The translations under genes and the position numbers were made by a program. DNA of 64,000 nt from an uncultured Clostridia bacterium (GTDB lineage Bacteria > Bacillota > Clostridia > Lachnospirales > CAG-274), in NCBI GenBank assembly GCA_947585865.1, contig CANPXH010000011.1:1-64000 (forward strand), written 5' to 3'. This document shows positions 32,379 through 42,278 of this stretch, piece by piece. The notes below the pieces were generated by a model. The model was not told the DNA's origin. It did not search any database and saw only the letters and a list, made by a program, of their open reading frames with translations. How positions within the stretch are numbered: the stretch's first letter is position 1; each line of letters begins with the position of its first letter.

Positions 32379-33007
32379 TTCTTTATCTCCTTTATTTTTA
32401 CAATACCGTCTTTTATATCAAGTCTGCCTTGAGCAAAAAGCTTTACCGCCTCGGGATATATTATCCACTCGGCCTGCTCCATAACACGTCTTTGAAGTGT
32501 TTCCGGGGTATCGTCATCCCTTACCTCGACTGCCTTTTGAAGTATTATAGGGCCTGCATCGCACTCCGCCGTTACGAAATGAACGGTAGCCCCTGTTATC
32601 TTAACGCCCTTTTTAAGCACTGCCTCATGAACGTGAAGACCGTAATAGCCCTTGCCGCAAAAGCTGGGTATAAGTGCGGGATGTATGTTTATCATTTTGT
32701 TTTTAAATCGATCCACAAAATCGGGGCCGAGTATGAGCATAAAGCCTGCGTATACTATAAGGTCGATGCCCCTTGCCTCAAAATGATCCGCAAGATCCTT
32801 GTCATAGTCCTGATATGAGGCATAGTCCTTTTTGGAAAAAACAGCGGTCTCTATACCTCTTGAGGCAGCTCTTTCAAGGGCATACGCCCCTTCCCTGCTG
32901 CTGACCACAGAAGTGACCTGTCCGTCTATCTCCCCTTTGTCTATAGCGTCAAGTATGGCCTGCAAATTAGTGCCGCCGCCGCTTACCAAAGCGCCTATCT
33001 TTATCAT
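32375..33007 (-). CDS. purN: Phosphoribosylglycinamide formyltransferase
   Basis: PurN formylates glycinamide ribotide with 10-formyl-THF, purine step three. The 210-residue product has VSGGGTNLQAILDAI at the start, the catalytic region NIHPALIPSFCGKGYYG (about 108-124), GATVHFVTAECDAGPII (about 135-151) with the active-site Asp, and ends with a Glu/Val-rich helix. It starts 5 nt after purM and overlaps purD. All three are one unit. Confidence 0.96.
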   Translation of the reverse strand: MIKIGALVSGGGTNLQAILDAIDKGEIDGQVTSVVSSREGAYALERAASRGIETAVFSKKDYASYQDYDKDLADHFEARGIDLIVYAGFMLILGPDFVDRFKNKMINIHPALIPSFCGKGYYGLHVHEAVLKKGVKITGATVHFVTAECDAGPIILQKAVEVRDDDTPETLQRRVMEQAEWIIYPEAVKLFAQGRLDIKDGIVKIKEIKK

Positions 33008-33012
33008 ATCAT

Positions 33013-34044
33013 CTACCTCTTATCCAACAGTATATCGATACCGTCTCCCTTTTGTACCCTTCCTATTATGTAGGCCTTCTCGCCCATATCGCTCAATACC
33101 TTTACGGCTGTGTCGGCTTCGTCTTTGCTCACTGCCGCTACCATGCCTATACCCATGTTAAAGGTATTGTACATACTCATCCTTTCCACATTTCCCTTTT
33201 CTTCCAAAAGGGCAAATATGGGAAGTATATCCCATGTGCCTTCTTCTATGACCGCCTTGAGACCCTTTGGCATCATACGTGGTATGTTCTCTATAAAGCC
33301 GCCGCCTGTAATATGACTAAGGCCCTTTACATTGACTTCCTCAATAAGCTTGAGCACCGGCCTTACATATATTTTGGTAGGGGTAAGGAGAGCCTCTCCC
33401 AGCCCTTTGCCTAAAATATCGCTGTGCATATCAAGGCTTTCTTTGTTTATGTCGAACACCCTTCTCACAAGGGAGTAGCCGTTTGAATGGATGCCGCTTG
33501 AGGCTATGCCGACAAGCACATCCCCTTCCGCTATGCCGCTGCCGTCTATGGACTTGGCCTTGTCCATTATGCCTACGGTAAAGCCCGCAAGATCGTATTC
33601 GTCAACAGGATAGAATCCCGGCATCTCTGCGGTCTCGCCGCCTATGAGAGAACAGCCTGCCTGACGGCAGCCCTCGGCAACGCCTTTTACTATCTGAGCT
33701 ATTTTTTCCGGCTCGTTCTTGCCGCAGGCAATATAGTCCAGAAAGAACAACGGCTCCGCACCGCTGCAGACAACATCGTTTACACACATTGCAACCGCAT
33801 CTATACCTATAGTGTCATGCTTGTCCATAACAAAGGCTATCTTAAGCTTTGTGCCTACGCCGTCGGTGCCGCTTACCAGCACAGGTTCCGCCATAGTCTT
33901 TGCCTTGGCTATGCTGAACAGACCTCCAAAGCCGCCAATATCGGTCAGGACCTCCGGTCTGAACGTGCTTTTTACATGACCCTTCATAAGCTCCACTGCT
34001 TTGTAGCCTGCCTCCACATCTACGCCGGCTGATTTATAATCCAT
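33013..34044 (-). CDS. purM: Phosphoribosylformylglycinamidine cyclo-ligase
   Basis: PurM closes the imidazole ring in purine step five. The 343-residue product starts [21 protein letters not shown] and has [15 protein letters not shown] near residue 57, [15 protein letters not shown] near residue 95, [14 protein letters not shown] near residue 132 and [16 protein letters not shown] near residue 175. All are diagnostic. It is the first gene of purMND here. purF, purL and purE are not present in the window. AGGAGG precedes the ATG. Confidence 0.97.
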   Translation of the reverse strand: MDYKSAGVDVEAGYKAVELMKGHVKSTFRPEVLTDIGGFGGLFSIAKAKTMAEPVLVSGTDGVGTKLKIAFVMDKHDTIGIDAVAMCVNDVVCSGAEPLFFLDYIACGKNEPEKIAQIVKGVAEGCRQAGCSLIGGETAEMPGFYPVDEYDLAGFTVGIMDKAKSIDGSGIAEGDVLVGIASSGIHSNGYSLVRRVFDINKESLDMHSDILGKGLGEALLTPTKIYVRPVLKLIEEVNVKGLSHITGGGFIENIPRMMPKGLKAVIEEGTWDILPIFALLEEKGNVERMSMYNTFNMGIGMVAAVSKDEADTAVKVLSDMGEKAYIIGRVQKGDGIDILLDKR

Positions 34045-34084
34045 AATTATCCTCCTAATTATATATTATTTGTTAAAATTTATT

Positions 34085-34113
34085 TGCATATATTTGTTTT
34101 AAAGTATTGTCAA
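34085..34113 (-). promoter_or_regulatory. Possible promoter of purMND
   Basis: On the minus strand TTGACA overlaps the rfbC stop (plus 34108-34113), followed by a 17-nt spacer and TATGCA (plus 34085-34090). The -10 box is poor; no purine riboswitch is visible. Confidence 0.35.
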
Positions 34114-34664
34114 AACCTAAATGTGTCCTTTATACCGCTCCACTTTTTATCCTTGTCGGAAAGTATAAGCTTTGACGTATCCTCAACAGGCCAGTTTATG
34201 CCGATATCGGGATCGTTCCACAGTATGCCGCCCTCATCGCCGGGATGATAGAAGTCTGTGCACTTATAGGCAAATTCCGCCACATCGCTGAGCACCACAA
34301 AGCCATGGGCAAAGCCTTCGGGGATATAGAACTGCTTTTTGTTCTCATCGCTCAGCTCTACGCCGAACCATTTGCCATATGTGCTGCTCCTGCTGCGCAG
34401 ATCCACCGCAACGTCAAACACGCTGCCCTTTACCGTCCTTACAAGCTTGCCCTGGGGATACTGCTTTTGGAAGTGCAGTCCTCTCAGCACATTTTTAACG
34501 CTCATGGACTGATTGTCCTGTACAAATACCATATCCAGCCCTTCGGCCTTAAAATCGTTTTGGTTATAGGTCTCCATGAAATAGCCTCTTTCATCGCCGA
34601 AAACAGTAGGCTCTATTACGCAAAGGCCCTCTATATCGCATCTTGTTACCTTTATCTTGCCCAT
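34110..34664 (-). CDS. rfbC: dTDP-4-dehydrorhamnose 3,5-epimerase
   Basis: RfbC epimerises dTDP-4-keto-6-deoxyglucose on the way to dTDP-rhamnose. The 184-residue cupin has the signature YFMETYNQNDF, then FVQDNQSMSVKNVLRGLHFQ with the catalytic His, and FYIPEGFAHGFVVLSDVAEFAYKCTDFYHP near residue 115. The rest of the rhamnose pathway (rfbA, B, D) is absent here. It is last in a GT2-GtrA-YfhO-rfbC run, and starts 4 nt after YfhO, which hints that the sugar is used in wall or teichoic-acid glycosylation. Confidence 0.95.
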   Translation of the reverse strand: MGKIKVTRCDIEGLCVIEPTVFGDERGYFMETYNQNDFKAEGLDMVFVQDNQSMSVKNVLRGLHFQKQYPQGKLVRTVKGSVFDVAVDLRSRSSTYGKWFGVELSDENKKQFYIPEGFAHGFVVLSDVAEFAYKCTDFYHPGDEGGILWNDPDIGINWPVEDTSKLILSDKDKKWSGIKDTFRF

Positions 34665-34668
34665 GGCA

Positions 34669-37452
34669 TTATCTCCTGTTTTTCTTGGAAAGCTTCTTGG
34701 GATGTACCGCTTTTGTCTTTTTCTCTTCTTCCCTTTGCTGCTTTATACTTTCGGCTACGGCTTCCTCATGAGCCTTGGCAAGCTCTGCTTTTTCCGCATC
34801 CCTCAGCTTTCTTTTTTTGTCTGTGAAGCTGTACACCACAGCCAATGCTATGCCTATCAGCGAAACTATTACAGAAGGCACAAGTCCTTTTGAAGTAAAG
34901 TGGAACACAACGGTATGTTCGCCTGCCGTAAGGGGAACTCCTATAACGCCGTCATCGCCTATTGAAAGCTTATCCGTTTCTTTGCCGTCAACAGTCACCT
35001 TCCAGCCGCCTATATATGGTATGGATGTAAAGAGCACGCTGTCCTCCGGCGCATTTACGGTACCCTCGATATGAGTATCCTCAAAGCTTGTTATATCATA
35101 GGGATGCTGCTTGAGCTTGTCGTATGCTTTTTGGAACACCTCGTCGTTATAGCTTGCGGCATATATCTTAACGGTACCGTCTTTTCTGTAAGTCTTTTCA
35201 AACTCACCCTTATTTGTAAGCTCAAAGTTTACATTTATCTTTTCTCCCGCCTTGACGTGACCTATATCAAAAAGACTCTTTCCTGCGGAAAGCTCTCTGT
35301 CCTCGTTGGCGGTGTCCGTCTTATACTTGACTCTCTTGGCATTGCCCGCATCCACATACACAAAGAGATACTGATCCTTATCCGATGTGAAATCGGCTGA
35401 GACCATAGGATGCAGATCCAAATTGGCAGGCTCGGTCAGCTTATACTTAAAGCTGTTTGAGTTCATCTCCTCGGTCACTTCCATAAATGACTTTGTGATA
35501 CTGTCAGGCTGAACATCCGTAAACATATCCTCGTTTATGCCTGCCGCCTTCTTTATAAATTCGTTTTGCACGGCAAAAGGCATAGAGTCGGTAGTCTGCC
35601 AGCTTTCAATATCCTTGTTCACAACGAAGCCGAGAGGAAGCACCCTGTCGTTTCTGTATATCCATACGTTGCCGAATTTGTTTTCAAATTCGTAGCGCTC
35701 ATTCTTTATTTCTCCGTTGCCGTTGTCATCGGCCTTGTTCATAACATATTTCAGATCGAAAAGAGCATCTATCAATGATGTGGGATCATAGTATCTGTAG
35801 CTGTTGCCTGTAGCGGCTATGCCCAAATTGCCTATGAATTCTGAAATACCGCCGGGAGCAAGAGATGAGAACTGTGAAAAGCCTCTGTAGTGATACAATG
35901 CGGCATCGTTTATTGTGGTGAAACGCCTGAACTCTGTCCTGTAGAAATTTCCGTTCTCCTTTTGGTCAAGATAATCTATGGCCTTGTCGGTGTTTTCGAT
36001 ATACTTTACATAGTCGTTTCTGGCAGTGGTCCTGTCAAGGCCTTCATAGCTTGAGAACATACACTCGGCTATTACAAATACCATAAACAGGCACATGATC
36101 GGCGTAAGATCCGATGGCTTGGTGCTCTTGTATATATTTATGAGCACCGCATAAATTATCATCGCAACTATGTTTATTATAATATCGCTGTCGCTGAGCA
36201 CTCTGTCTATCTCGCTTATGCTTGGTACCATAATATATTCCGTGATAAGCAGCACGATAACATAGAACACGGCTGCATAGCTCACCCAGCGTATATCCAC
36301 AGTCTTTATATTCATAAGACCCTTGTAGGCTATCTTAAGCAGTATAAAGCTGTATATGAAGGTATATCTGTGAGGCAGGTTTGACGGGAAATGGAAGCCG
36401 TGTATCATATAGTCCAAAGGCTTTATACAAGCGCAAAGGAGCATAAATACAAGGAGTATGCCCGTAAGCCACTTTTCCTTTTTCTCTATTTTTCTGTTAA
36501 AGAAATAGAGAGGTATGAGCATCATCGTAATAACGCCGCTGTATACATTGGGAAGATCCTCGTTTCTTGCAAGCACAACGGGTCTTGCGCCTATAAAGTG
36601 GTTGGTTATGAGCTGATATACATTGTCATAGAACTCAAATGCGGGGAAGCTGGTATCGCTTGTGGCAGTCTGAGCCAAAGCAATGGCAACGGGCGCCAGT
36701 ATGAACATGGATATGAGCGCCGCCAGTATTGAAACAATGGCAAACTTAATAAATCTTGCCCACATGAGCTTCCTGCTTTTTTTGTAATCGAAGTCCGAAA
36801 AAATGACAACGATAAAATACAGTGCGGAAAATACGCAAACTATGACCGCCATGTAAAAGTTTACTATCATTGTGACTACAAGAGAAACAAGATAGAATAT
36901 ATGCTTGTCTTCATGTATAAGCTTTTCTATGCCCAGCGCCACAAGGGGGAATACGGCAACAGTATCCAGCCACATGACATTCCAGTAAAAGCCTGTCATA
37001 AAGGCCGTAAAAGCATATAAAAGGCCGAACACCGTAAGAGAAATGTCGTTCTTGTCAAAATGGTGCTTTATATAATATGCAAAGAATGCCGCACTGAAGC
37101 AGGTCTTTAAAAGAATGAATATGCCAAGGGCTTCCGGCAGCAGCTCCTGATTGAAAAGAAGTATAAATATACTTAAGGGGCTGGCGGTATAGTAAGCCAT
37201 CTGAGTTATGAACTCCTTGCCCAAGCCGCCTTCCCAGCTGTATATAAGGCTTTGTCCGTTTACTATACGGCTCCTGAGCTCTTCATGGAAGGGAGCGTAC
37301 TGGTGGTACAAGTCTACCTTGAGCACTATCTGATCGCCGAAGGGATATATGTGCCTTAAAAGATATGTAACGCCCATTATTATCGCTGTCAGCAAAAATG
37401 CAAGTATTACAAACCTGTTTTCATAAAACAAATTTTTCTTTTTGTTATTCAT
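34669..37452 (-). CDS. YfhO family polytopic membrane protein
   Basis: The 927-residue product has a basic start (MNNKKKNLFYENRF), about a dozen TM helices within residues 12-460, an outer domain of about 370 residues and a last TM helix near residue 850. It closes with a Lys/Glu-rich cytoplasmic tail. YfhO-type proteins glycosylate lipoteichoic acid with GtcA/GtrA and GtrB-type partners in some Firmicutes (family knowledge). The neighbouring GtrA and GT2 genes supply exactly those partners, so this is probably the glycosyltransferase that adds sugars outside the membrane. Assignment as a GT-C-type enzyme is inferred from topology and context. Confidence 0.85.
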   Translation of the reverse strand: MNNKKKNLFYENRFVILAFLLTAIIMGVTYLLRHIYPFGDQIVLKVDLYHQYAPFHEELRSRIVNGQSLIYSWEGGLGKEFITQMAYYTASPLSIFILLFNQELLPEALGIFILLKTCFSAAFFAYYIKHHFDKNDISLTVFGLLYAFTAFMTGFYWNVMWLDTVAVFPLVALGIEKLIHEDKHIFYLVSLVVTMIVNFYMAVIVCVFSALYFIVVIFSDFDYKKSRKLMWARFIKFAIVSILAALISMFILAPVAIALAQTATSDTSFPAFEFYDNVYQLITNHFIGARPVVLARNEDLPNVYSGVITMMLIPLYFFNRKIEKKEKWLTGILLVFMLLCACIKPLDYMIHGFHFPSNLPHRYTFIYSFILLKIAYKGLMNIKTVDIRWVSYAAVFYVIVLLITEYIMVPSISEIDRVLSDSDIIINIVAMIIYAVLINIYKSTKPSDLTPIMCLFMVFVIAECMFSSYEGLDRTTARNDYVKYIENTDKAIDYLDQKENGNFYRTEFRRFTTINDAALYHYRGFSQFSSLAPGGISEFIGNLGIAATGNSYRYYDPTSLIDALFDLKYVMNKADDNGNGEIKNERYEFENKFGNVWIYRNDRVLPLGFVVNKDIESWQTTDSMPFAVQNEFIKKAAGINEDMFTDVQPDSITKSFMEVTEEMNSNSFKYKLTEPANLDLHPMVSADFTSDKDQYLFVYVDAGNAKRVKYKTDTANEDRELSAGKSLFDIGHVKAGEKINVNFELTNKGEFEKTYRKDGTVKIYAASYNDEVFQKAYDKLKQHPYDITSFEDTHIEGTVNAPEDSVLFTSIPYIGGWKVTVDGKETDKLSIGDDGVIGVPLTAGEHTVVFHFTSKGLVPSVIVSLIGIALAVVYSFTDKKRKLRDAEKAELAKAHEEAVAESIKQQREEEKKTKAVHPKKLSKKNRR

Positions 37453-37468
37453 ACAGAAAACCTCTCCT

Positions 37469-37900
37469 TTATTTTTTAAATATAAATAATTTGCTGAAAA
37501 TGTAATTCATTGCAACTATCACAAACTGAGCCGCTATCTTGCATATGCTGTCGTTAAAATGCAGAAGAGATACGGTCACGTTCATCCACACTATCTCAAA
37601 GCCCAATGACAAAAGCCTTGCGCCTACAAAGGCTGCAGCCTCCCTGACTATCACCATAGGCCTCAATGACATAGAGCGGAACACAAAGAGTTTGTTCGTA
37701 ATATATGCAAAGGCGACTGCAAGTATCCAGCTTGAGATATTTGCAATATTCATCTGTAAAGGCGAAGGTTCGCCGCCGCCTGTAAGCATAAGCTTCACTG
37801 TCTCATAGCTTATAATGGAGACCGCTGTGGTCAGCACGCCAAATACCAAATAGCTCACAGTCTCCCTATTGGCTATGCGGGATATAAATTTATTCGGCAT
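37469..37900 (-). CDS. GtrA family membrane protein
   Basis: GtrA-type proteins are small, four-TM proteins thought to flip undecaprenyl-phosphate-linked sugars. The 143-residue product begins SRIANRETVSYLVFGVLTTAVSIISYETVK and has NISSWILAVAFAYITNKLFVFRS at about 52-74, the family signature, then two more helices and a basic end KLFIFKK. It starts 2 nt after the GT2 gene and precedes YfhO by 16 nt. These three genes fit a complete GtrB-GtrA-YfhO sugar-transfer module. Confidence 0.92.
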   Translation of the reverse strand: MPNKFISRIANRETVSYLVFGVLTTAVSIISYETVKLMLTGGGEPSPLQMNIANISSWILAVAFAYITNKLFVFRSMSLRPMVIVREAAAFVGARLLSLGFEIVWMNVTVSLLHFNDSICKIAAQFVIVAMNYIFSKLFIFKK

Positions 37901-37902
37901 AG

Positions 37903-38853
37903 CTACCTCCCATAGTCATTTTTAGGCTTGTCCACATTGGTCTTATCTATTATATAAATAGGTCTGTTCTTGACCTCGATATATATTTTGGCAATATATT
38001 CGCCCATGATACCGCAGCAGAGTATGATACATCCGCCTAAAAACAAGAGTATGGTTATTATGGAAGCGTATCCGGGAAAATCTCTGCCGTGTATTATAGT
38101 CTTTATTATAATGTATATAAGATATATGAAAGAGGATGCCGATATAACGCTTCCCAAATATATAGCCACCTTAAGGGGAAATGTGGAAAAGGCCGTAATG
38201 CCTGCAACGGCATATTTCAAAAGCCCCCACAGGCTCCATTTTGTCACGCCTGCAGCTCTTTGAACGTCATTAAAGCTTATCCACTTTGTATTAAAGCCTA
38301 CCCAGCTGAATATGCCCTTGCTAAAGCGCTGCACCTCGCTTAACGATATTATGGCGTCTACCATCTTGCGGCTCATCATTCTGAAATCCCCTGCGCCGTC
38401 AGGCATATCCACCTCGGATATTCTGTTTATAAAGCTGTAGAACCGCCTTGTGAAGAATGTCCTTAAAAACGGATCCCCGTCTCTTGTGGCTCTGTTGGTT
38501 GCACAGCAGTCATAGCCCTCCTCCATGGCCTCAAGCATTTTGGGAATGAGAGCAGGCGGGTGCTGAAGGTCCGCATCAAGTATAACGGCATAGTCTCCCG
38601 TAGAATTTTTAAGCCCCGCATACATGGCAGACTCCTTGCCGAAGTTGCGTGAAAATGAAATGTATCTCACACGCTTGTCCTCGGCGGCAAGCTCCTTCAT
38701 TATTTTAAAGGTATCGTCTTTGCTTCCGTCATCTACAAATATAAAATTGAAATCATAGCCTTTTATATCGTCTATCACCCTTGCGGTCTCTGTATAGAAC
38801 ATATTGAGAACAGCCGACTCGTTATAGCACGGAACTATTATATCTACAAGCAT
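37903..38853 (-). CDS. GtrB-like family 2 glycosyltransferase (undecaprenyl-phosphate sugar synthase)
   Basis: The 316-residue product has an N-terminal GT-A domain with VDIIVPCYNESAVL, FVDDGSKDDT and the metal-binding motif VILDADLQHPP (DAD-type) near residue 90. It ends in two TM helices (about 230-260 and 262-285) like GtrB, DPM1 and YkcC. It likely loads a sugar on undecaprenyl phosphate for use by GtrA and YfhO. It heads this minus-strand unit. An AAGGAG-type site precedes the ATG. Confidence 0.92.
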   Translation of the reverse strand: MLVDIIVPCYNESAVLNMFYTETARVIDDIKGYDFNFIFVDDGSKDDTFKIMKELAAEDKRVRYISFSRNFGKESAMYAGLKNSTGDYAVILDADLQHPPALIPKMLEAMEEGYDCCATNRATRDGDPFLRTFFTRRFYSFINRISEVDMPDGAGDFRMMSRKMVDAIISLSEVQRFSKGIFSWVGFNTKWISFNDVQRAAGVTKWSLWGLLKYAVAGITAFSTFPLKVAIYLGSVISASSFIYLIYIIIKTIIHGRDFPGYASIITILLFLGGCIILCCGIMGEYIAKIYIEVKNRPIYIIDKTNVDKPKNDYGR

Positions 38854-39055
38854 AGCTTTCTCCTTTCAGTCATTTATCGATCTTGAAAACATACCATTTT
38901 TATTTTACCCCAAAATCCCGTTTATGGCAACAAAAAAATGATTTTTTTACCTGCAGTCCCTTCTTGCTTTCCATTAAGCAAATTATCCCCTTCGGAAAAG
39001 CAATTATGCTTTATACAAAGGCATACGAAAAGAGCGGATATCCTTGACTAATAAT

Positions 39056-39087
39056 GGGAGCTGCGGCATTTATGCGCCGAAGCTCCC
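39056..39087 (-). terminator. Terminator after the Thr-rich toroid gene
   Basis: Arms GGGAGCT (39056-39062) and AGCTCCC (39081-39087) enclose an inner GGCAT / ATGCGCC pair. It follows the stop at 39099 on the minus strand. The T tract is weak. The 245-nt gap to 38854 also holds the GT2 promoter region, unassigned. Confidence 0.6.
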
Positions 39088-39098
39088 ACTGTTGTAAA

Positions 39099-40835
39099 TT
39101 ACTTAGTCATATATCCTGTAATGCTGTTTTCCTGCATCCACTTGAGCTTGCAGTCCATAAGATACTTAACGGTGTCATTTTCCTTGCCGTATATCTCCGT
39201 ATAAAGCTGCTGAGTTATAAACAGGTCGTTATAAGTCAGATAGGGATAATCCACCATGGGATTCGTACCTGCCATATAGTAAAGAGCATAATTCAGGTTG
39301 TTGTTTGCAAGCACCCACTGATCCTTCGTATCCTCTACGGCAAGAAGCATCTTGTCGGCTAAAAGTCTGTAGCTGTCTTCTCTCGTTATCTGATAGAGCT
39401 TATACAAATAATTGAGCTCTGCAAGCTGGTGGTTGAGAGAAACGTGAGTGTCTATATGGTCATAATCGTAGCCGTAGTCCTGTACCAAAAGGCCGCCGTT
39501 TTTGGTGGCATAGCATTCCGTGTTGGCATGCTGTATAAAATACTCCGCATACTTGCACGCCGCAAACAGGAAGTCATCGTTGTTATATCTTTTGTATGCC
39601 GCCAAAAGGCTTTCGCCAAAGTCTGTGTTGAATCTTGTGTCGTAAAATCCGCCGCCTATATTGAAATCCTCTGAGAGCCAGCCTGATTTTGGCATAGTCG
39701 CCCAATAGCCTTTCTCGTTCTGATTTTGCATACAGGTGTATGTCATAACATAGCCCAGCTTAAAGGCGGCAGGGAAATCTCCGTAGTCGACAAAGCTTGC
39801 GCCCGTATAGTCTGAGGGCTGCCTGTAAAGCATATTTGCTCCGCTGGGTATATAGTTGGCGGGAATGGGGAAGTAATATCCGTCCCATGAAAACCTTCTG
39901 TTATCCGCAAGATCCTGATTGAGAGCAGCAAAATGATTGCCGTTGTTCCAATCCGCCATTTTGTTGTCGGAACGAAGATACCATATCTCGCCTACAAGAG
40001 AGGTGTCCTGAGGGAATGACCAGCGTATGGTCACGGTATCGTCTGCATTTATTGTAATATTTGCCTTTTCCTCTTTATCGGGATGGAATTTAAGCGTGTT
40101 GTATTGGAAGTCGTTGCTGTACACGGCAGGCACGCTCAGTATTACAGAAGCCTTGTCCGTATCTATGAACATAGTTTTCTTGTCGGTATTTTCCGGATTA
40201 GCGGACATATACCAGCCGTTGTCTGTTATATACCTTATCTCCACTGAATTTCCCGGAAGCGTTATGCTGTCTTCCAGCCTGTTTTCCGAATTTACGCCGT
40301 AGGTATATCTCTTTATGGTAAAAACATCGCCGTCATCAAAGCTGAACGTCTTGGCTCTTATGGTATGGTCTGCATCGTTGTATAAAGTCTCCTGCTTTAT
40401 TTCGGGAGCGGTTATGGCTGTCCATTTGTCTTTATAAGTCTTTTTTACCGCATTATATGCCTTAAGGTCTATGCCCGTGTAGGGATTTCCGTTTTTGTCT
40501 ACGGGAGCATATCCCTCCATGGCTATGGTCGTGATCTCAACAGGACTTTCATACTTGCTCATATCCACAGTGGTCATTTGAGTAGTGGTCTCTGTGGTCG
40601 TTGTGGCGGCAGTGGTGGTAACGGTCGTGTTGTTTATCATTTTTCTGTTTGACGTAACTCTTGCAAGGGTAGTGGTCTCGGTCTCTTCCACAGTGGTGGT
40701 CTCGGTCGTTGTTTGAGTCGTTGTGGTCGCCTTGTAGTCGCTTACCGTCATACCTCTTTTGGCTGCATATGCGCCAAGGGGAAACAACATGGCAAATATA
40801 CCCACAAATATGCACACTGCTATTTTTTTATTCAT
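39099..40835 (-). CDS. Secreted Thr-rich protein with alpha/alpha-toroid (C5-epimerase-like) domain
   Basis: The 578-residue product has a signal peptide (about 1-24, ending AYAA). Residues 35-100 are a Thr/Glu-rich linker of TTT, TTTE and TTTQ units, likely O-glycosylated. A beta-rich middle part follows (about 110-330). The C-terminal 230 residues, with helices such as FNTDFGESLLAAYKRYNN, YDHIDTHVSLNHQLAELNYLY and YRLLADKMLLAVEDTKDQW, resemble the (alpha/alpha)6 toroid of glucuronyl C5-epimerases and some glycosidases. I cannot see a decisive catalytic set, so activity is open. ATG 40835 follows GAGAGG at 9 nt. The linker resembles those of gut clostridial surface enzymes. Confidence 0.5.
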   Translation of the reverse strand: MNKKIAVCIFVGIFAMLFPLGAYAAKRGMTVSDYKATTTTQTTTETTTVEETETTTLARVTSNRKMINNTTVTTTAATTTTETTTQMTTVDMSKYESPVEITTIAMEGYAPVDKNGNPYTGIDLKAYNAVKKTYKDKWTAITAPEIKQETLYNDADHTIRAKTFSFDDGDVFTIKRYTYGVNSENRLEDSITLPGNSVEIRYITDNGWYMSANPENTDKKTMFIDTDKASVILSVPAVYSNDFQYNTLKFHPDKEEKANITINADDTVTIRWSFPQDTSLVGEIWYLRSDNKMADWNNGNHFAALNQDLADNRRFSWDGYYFPIPANYIPSGANMLYRQPSDYTGASFVDYGDFPAAFKLGYVMTYTCMQNQNEKGYWATMPKSGWLSEDFNIGGGFYDTRFNTDFGESLLAAYKRYNNDDFLFAACKYAEYFIQHANTECYATKNGGLLVQDYGYDYDHIDTHVSLNHQLAELNYLYKLYQITREDSYRLLADKMLLAVEDTKDQWVLANNNLNYALYYMAGTNPMVDYPYLTYNDLFITQQLYTEIYGKENDTVKYLMDCKLKWMQENSITGYMTK

Positions 40836-40951
40836 TGTTATCAACCTCTCAATGTTTATTCTACCCTTTAATTAAAAATATATATAGTATGATTATAACA
40901 AAAAAATCTCTGTAGAAATATTACAAGTATATTAATTTTTTGGAAATATCA

Positions 40952-40963
40952 GAACAAATGTTC
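40952..40963 (+). promoter_or_regulatory. LexA (SOS) box of cinA-recA
   Basis: GAAC-AAAT-GTTC matches the Gram-positive LexA consensus GAAC-N4-GTTC exactly and lies just upstream of the -35 box. This predicts DNA-damage induction of cinA-recA. Confidence 0.85.
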
Positions 40964-40972
40964 AATAATTCC

Positions 40973-41002
40973 TTGCATTATCGGTGAATATTGTGATATA
41001 CT
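40973..41002 (+). promoter_or_regulatory. Promoter of cinA-recA
   Basis: TTGCAT (40973-40978), an 18-nt spacer and TATACT (40997-41002) lie 37 nt before the cinA start. Confidence 0.65.
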
Positions 41003-41039
41003 ATCTACATAAGACATTTTACCGAAGGGAGAAATGTAT

Positions 41040-42278
41040 ATGAAGGCAGAAATAATTGCCGTAGGCACTGAACTGCTTTTGGGAGATATACTCAATTCCG
41101 ACGCTCGGTTTTTATCACGGGAGCTGGCGGATCTGGGAATAACTCTTCAATATCAGACGGTAGTCGGAGACAATGAGGACAGGCTCATGAATGCTTTGGA
41201 CATAGCGTTCAAAAGAGCGGATCTCGTTATCACCAGCGGCGGATTGGGGCCTACGGATGACGATATAACAAAAGAAACGGCGGCCAAATTTTTCGGCAAG
41301 AAAATGGTGCTTCACGAGGAAAGCAAAGAAAGGCTCCTTTCCTATTTCAAGGGCAGGAAAATGTCCGATACCAATATGAAGCAGGTGTATATGCCCGAAG
41401 GCGCAATAGTGCTCAAAAACGACAACGGCACGGCTCCCGGCTGTATAATAGAAGACAAGGGCAAAGCAATAGCTGTGCTGCCCGGCCCGCCCAAAGAGCT
41501 GGTGCCTATGTTCAACGAAGGAGTGAGGCCCTACCTTGAAAGCAAGCAGGACCTTACTATCGTAAGCAAGGAACTGCATCTTTCCGGCATAGGCGAATCG
41601 GCGGCGGCAGAGCAAATAAGAGACCTCATGCGCACAAGCGCGAATCCCACGATAGCCCCTTATGCCAAGGATAATGAAATGCTTTTCAGAATAACGGCAA
41701 GGGGAAAGAGCAAAGAGGAATGTGTATCTCTTATAAAGCCCATCACCGAAGAGATATATAAAAAACTCGGCAGCTTTATATACGGCGAGGACAGCGACAC
41801 TCTCGTGTCCTCTGTAATGAAAACGCTTATAGCCAAGGGTATGACAATATCCACGGCGGAAAGCTGCACAGGCGGTATGGTCGCCTCAAGGCTTATAGAC
41901 TACCCCGGAGCTTCAAAGGCATTCATAACGGGTATGGTCACTTATACCAACGAAAGCAAGGCAAAGCTTTTAGGAGTAAAAAAAGATACCCTTGACAAAT
42001 ACGGCGCAGTAAGTTCTCAAACGGCGGAAGAAATGTGCATAGGCGTGGCAAAGAAATGCGGCACGGATATAGGCATAAGCACAACAGGCATTGCAGGCCC
42101 CGAGGGCGGCACAGATGAAAAGCCCGTAGGTCTTGTGTATATAGGCGTTTCTGTAAACGCAGACGCAATGACCAAGAAATTACAGCTTTCAGGCGACAGA
42201 AACAAGATCAGAAATGCAGCGGCTGTTGCAGCCATAGAGCTTTTAAGACAGCGGCTCAATACTCAGGAGGATAAGTAA
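41040..42278 (+). CDS. cinA: CinA (competence/damage-inducible protein, nicotinamide-nucleotide amidase)
   Basis: CinA has an N-terminal MoCF-like domain (pyrophosphatase activity in some members) and a C-terminal NMN amidase domain (PncC). The 412-residue product starts [17 protein letters not shown], has [15 protein letters not shown] near residue 65 and [13 protein letters not shown] near residue 145 in the first domain. The second domain has [14 protein letters not shown] near residue 268 and [12 protein letters not shown] near residue 340. ATG 41040 follows AAGGGAG at 8 nt, so I prefer it over the ATG 41034. The recA start overlaps its stop by one base. Confidence 0.95.
   Translation: MKAEIIAVGTELLLGDILNSDARFLSRELADLGITLQYQTVVGDNEDRLMNALDIAFKRADLVITSGGLGPTDDDITKETAAKFFGKKMVLHEESKERLLSYFKGRKMSDTNMKQVYMPEGAIVLKNDNGTAPGCIIEDKGKAIAVLPGPPKELVPMFNEGVRPYLESKQDLTIVSKELHLSGIGESAAAEQIRDLMRTSANPTIAPYAKDNEMLFRITARGKSKEECVSLIKPITEEIYKKLGSFIYGEDSDTLVSSVMKTLIAKGMTISTAESCTGGMVASRLIDYPGASKAFITGMVTYTNESKAKLLGVKKDTLDKYGAVSSQTAEEMCIGVAKKCGTDIGISTTGIAGPEGGTDEKPVGLVYIGVSVNADAMTKKLQLSGDRNKIRNAAAVAAIELLRQRLNTQEDK

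Noticed and set aside
34045-34109. A purine or other riboswitch ahead of purM
   Set aside because: The gap is only 65 nt and AT-rich, too short for an aptamer, with no conserved core.
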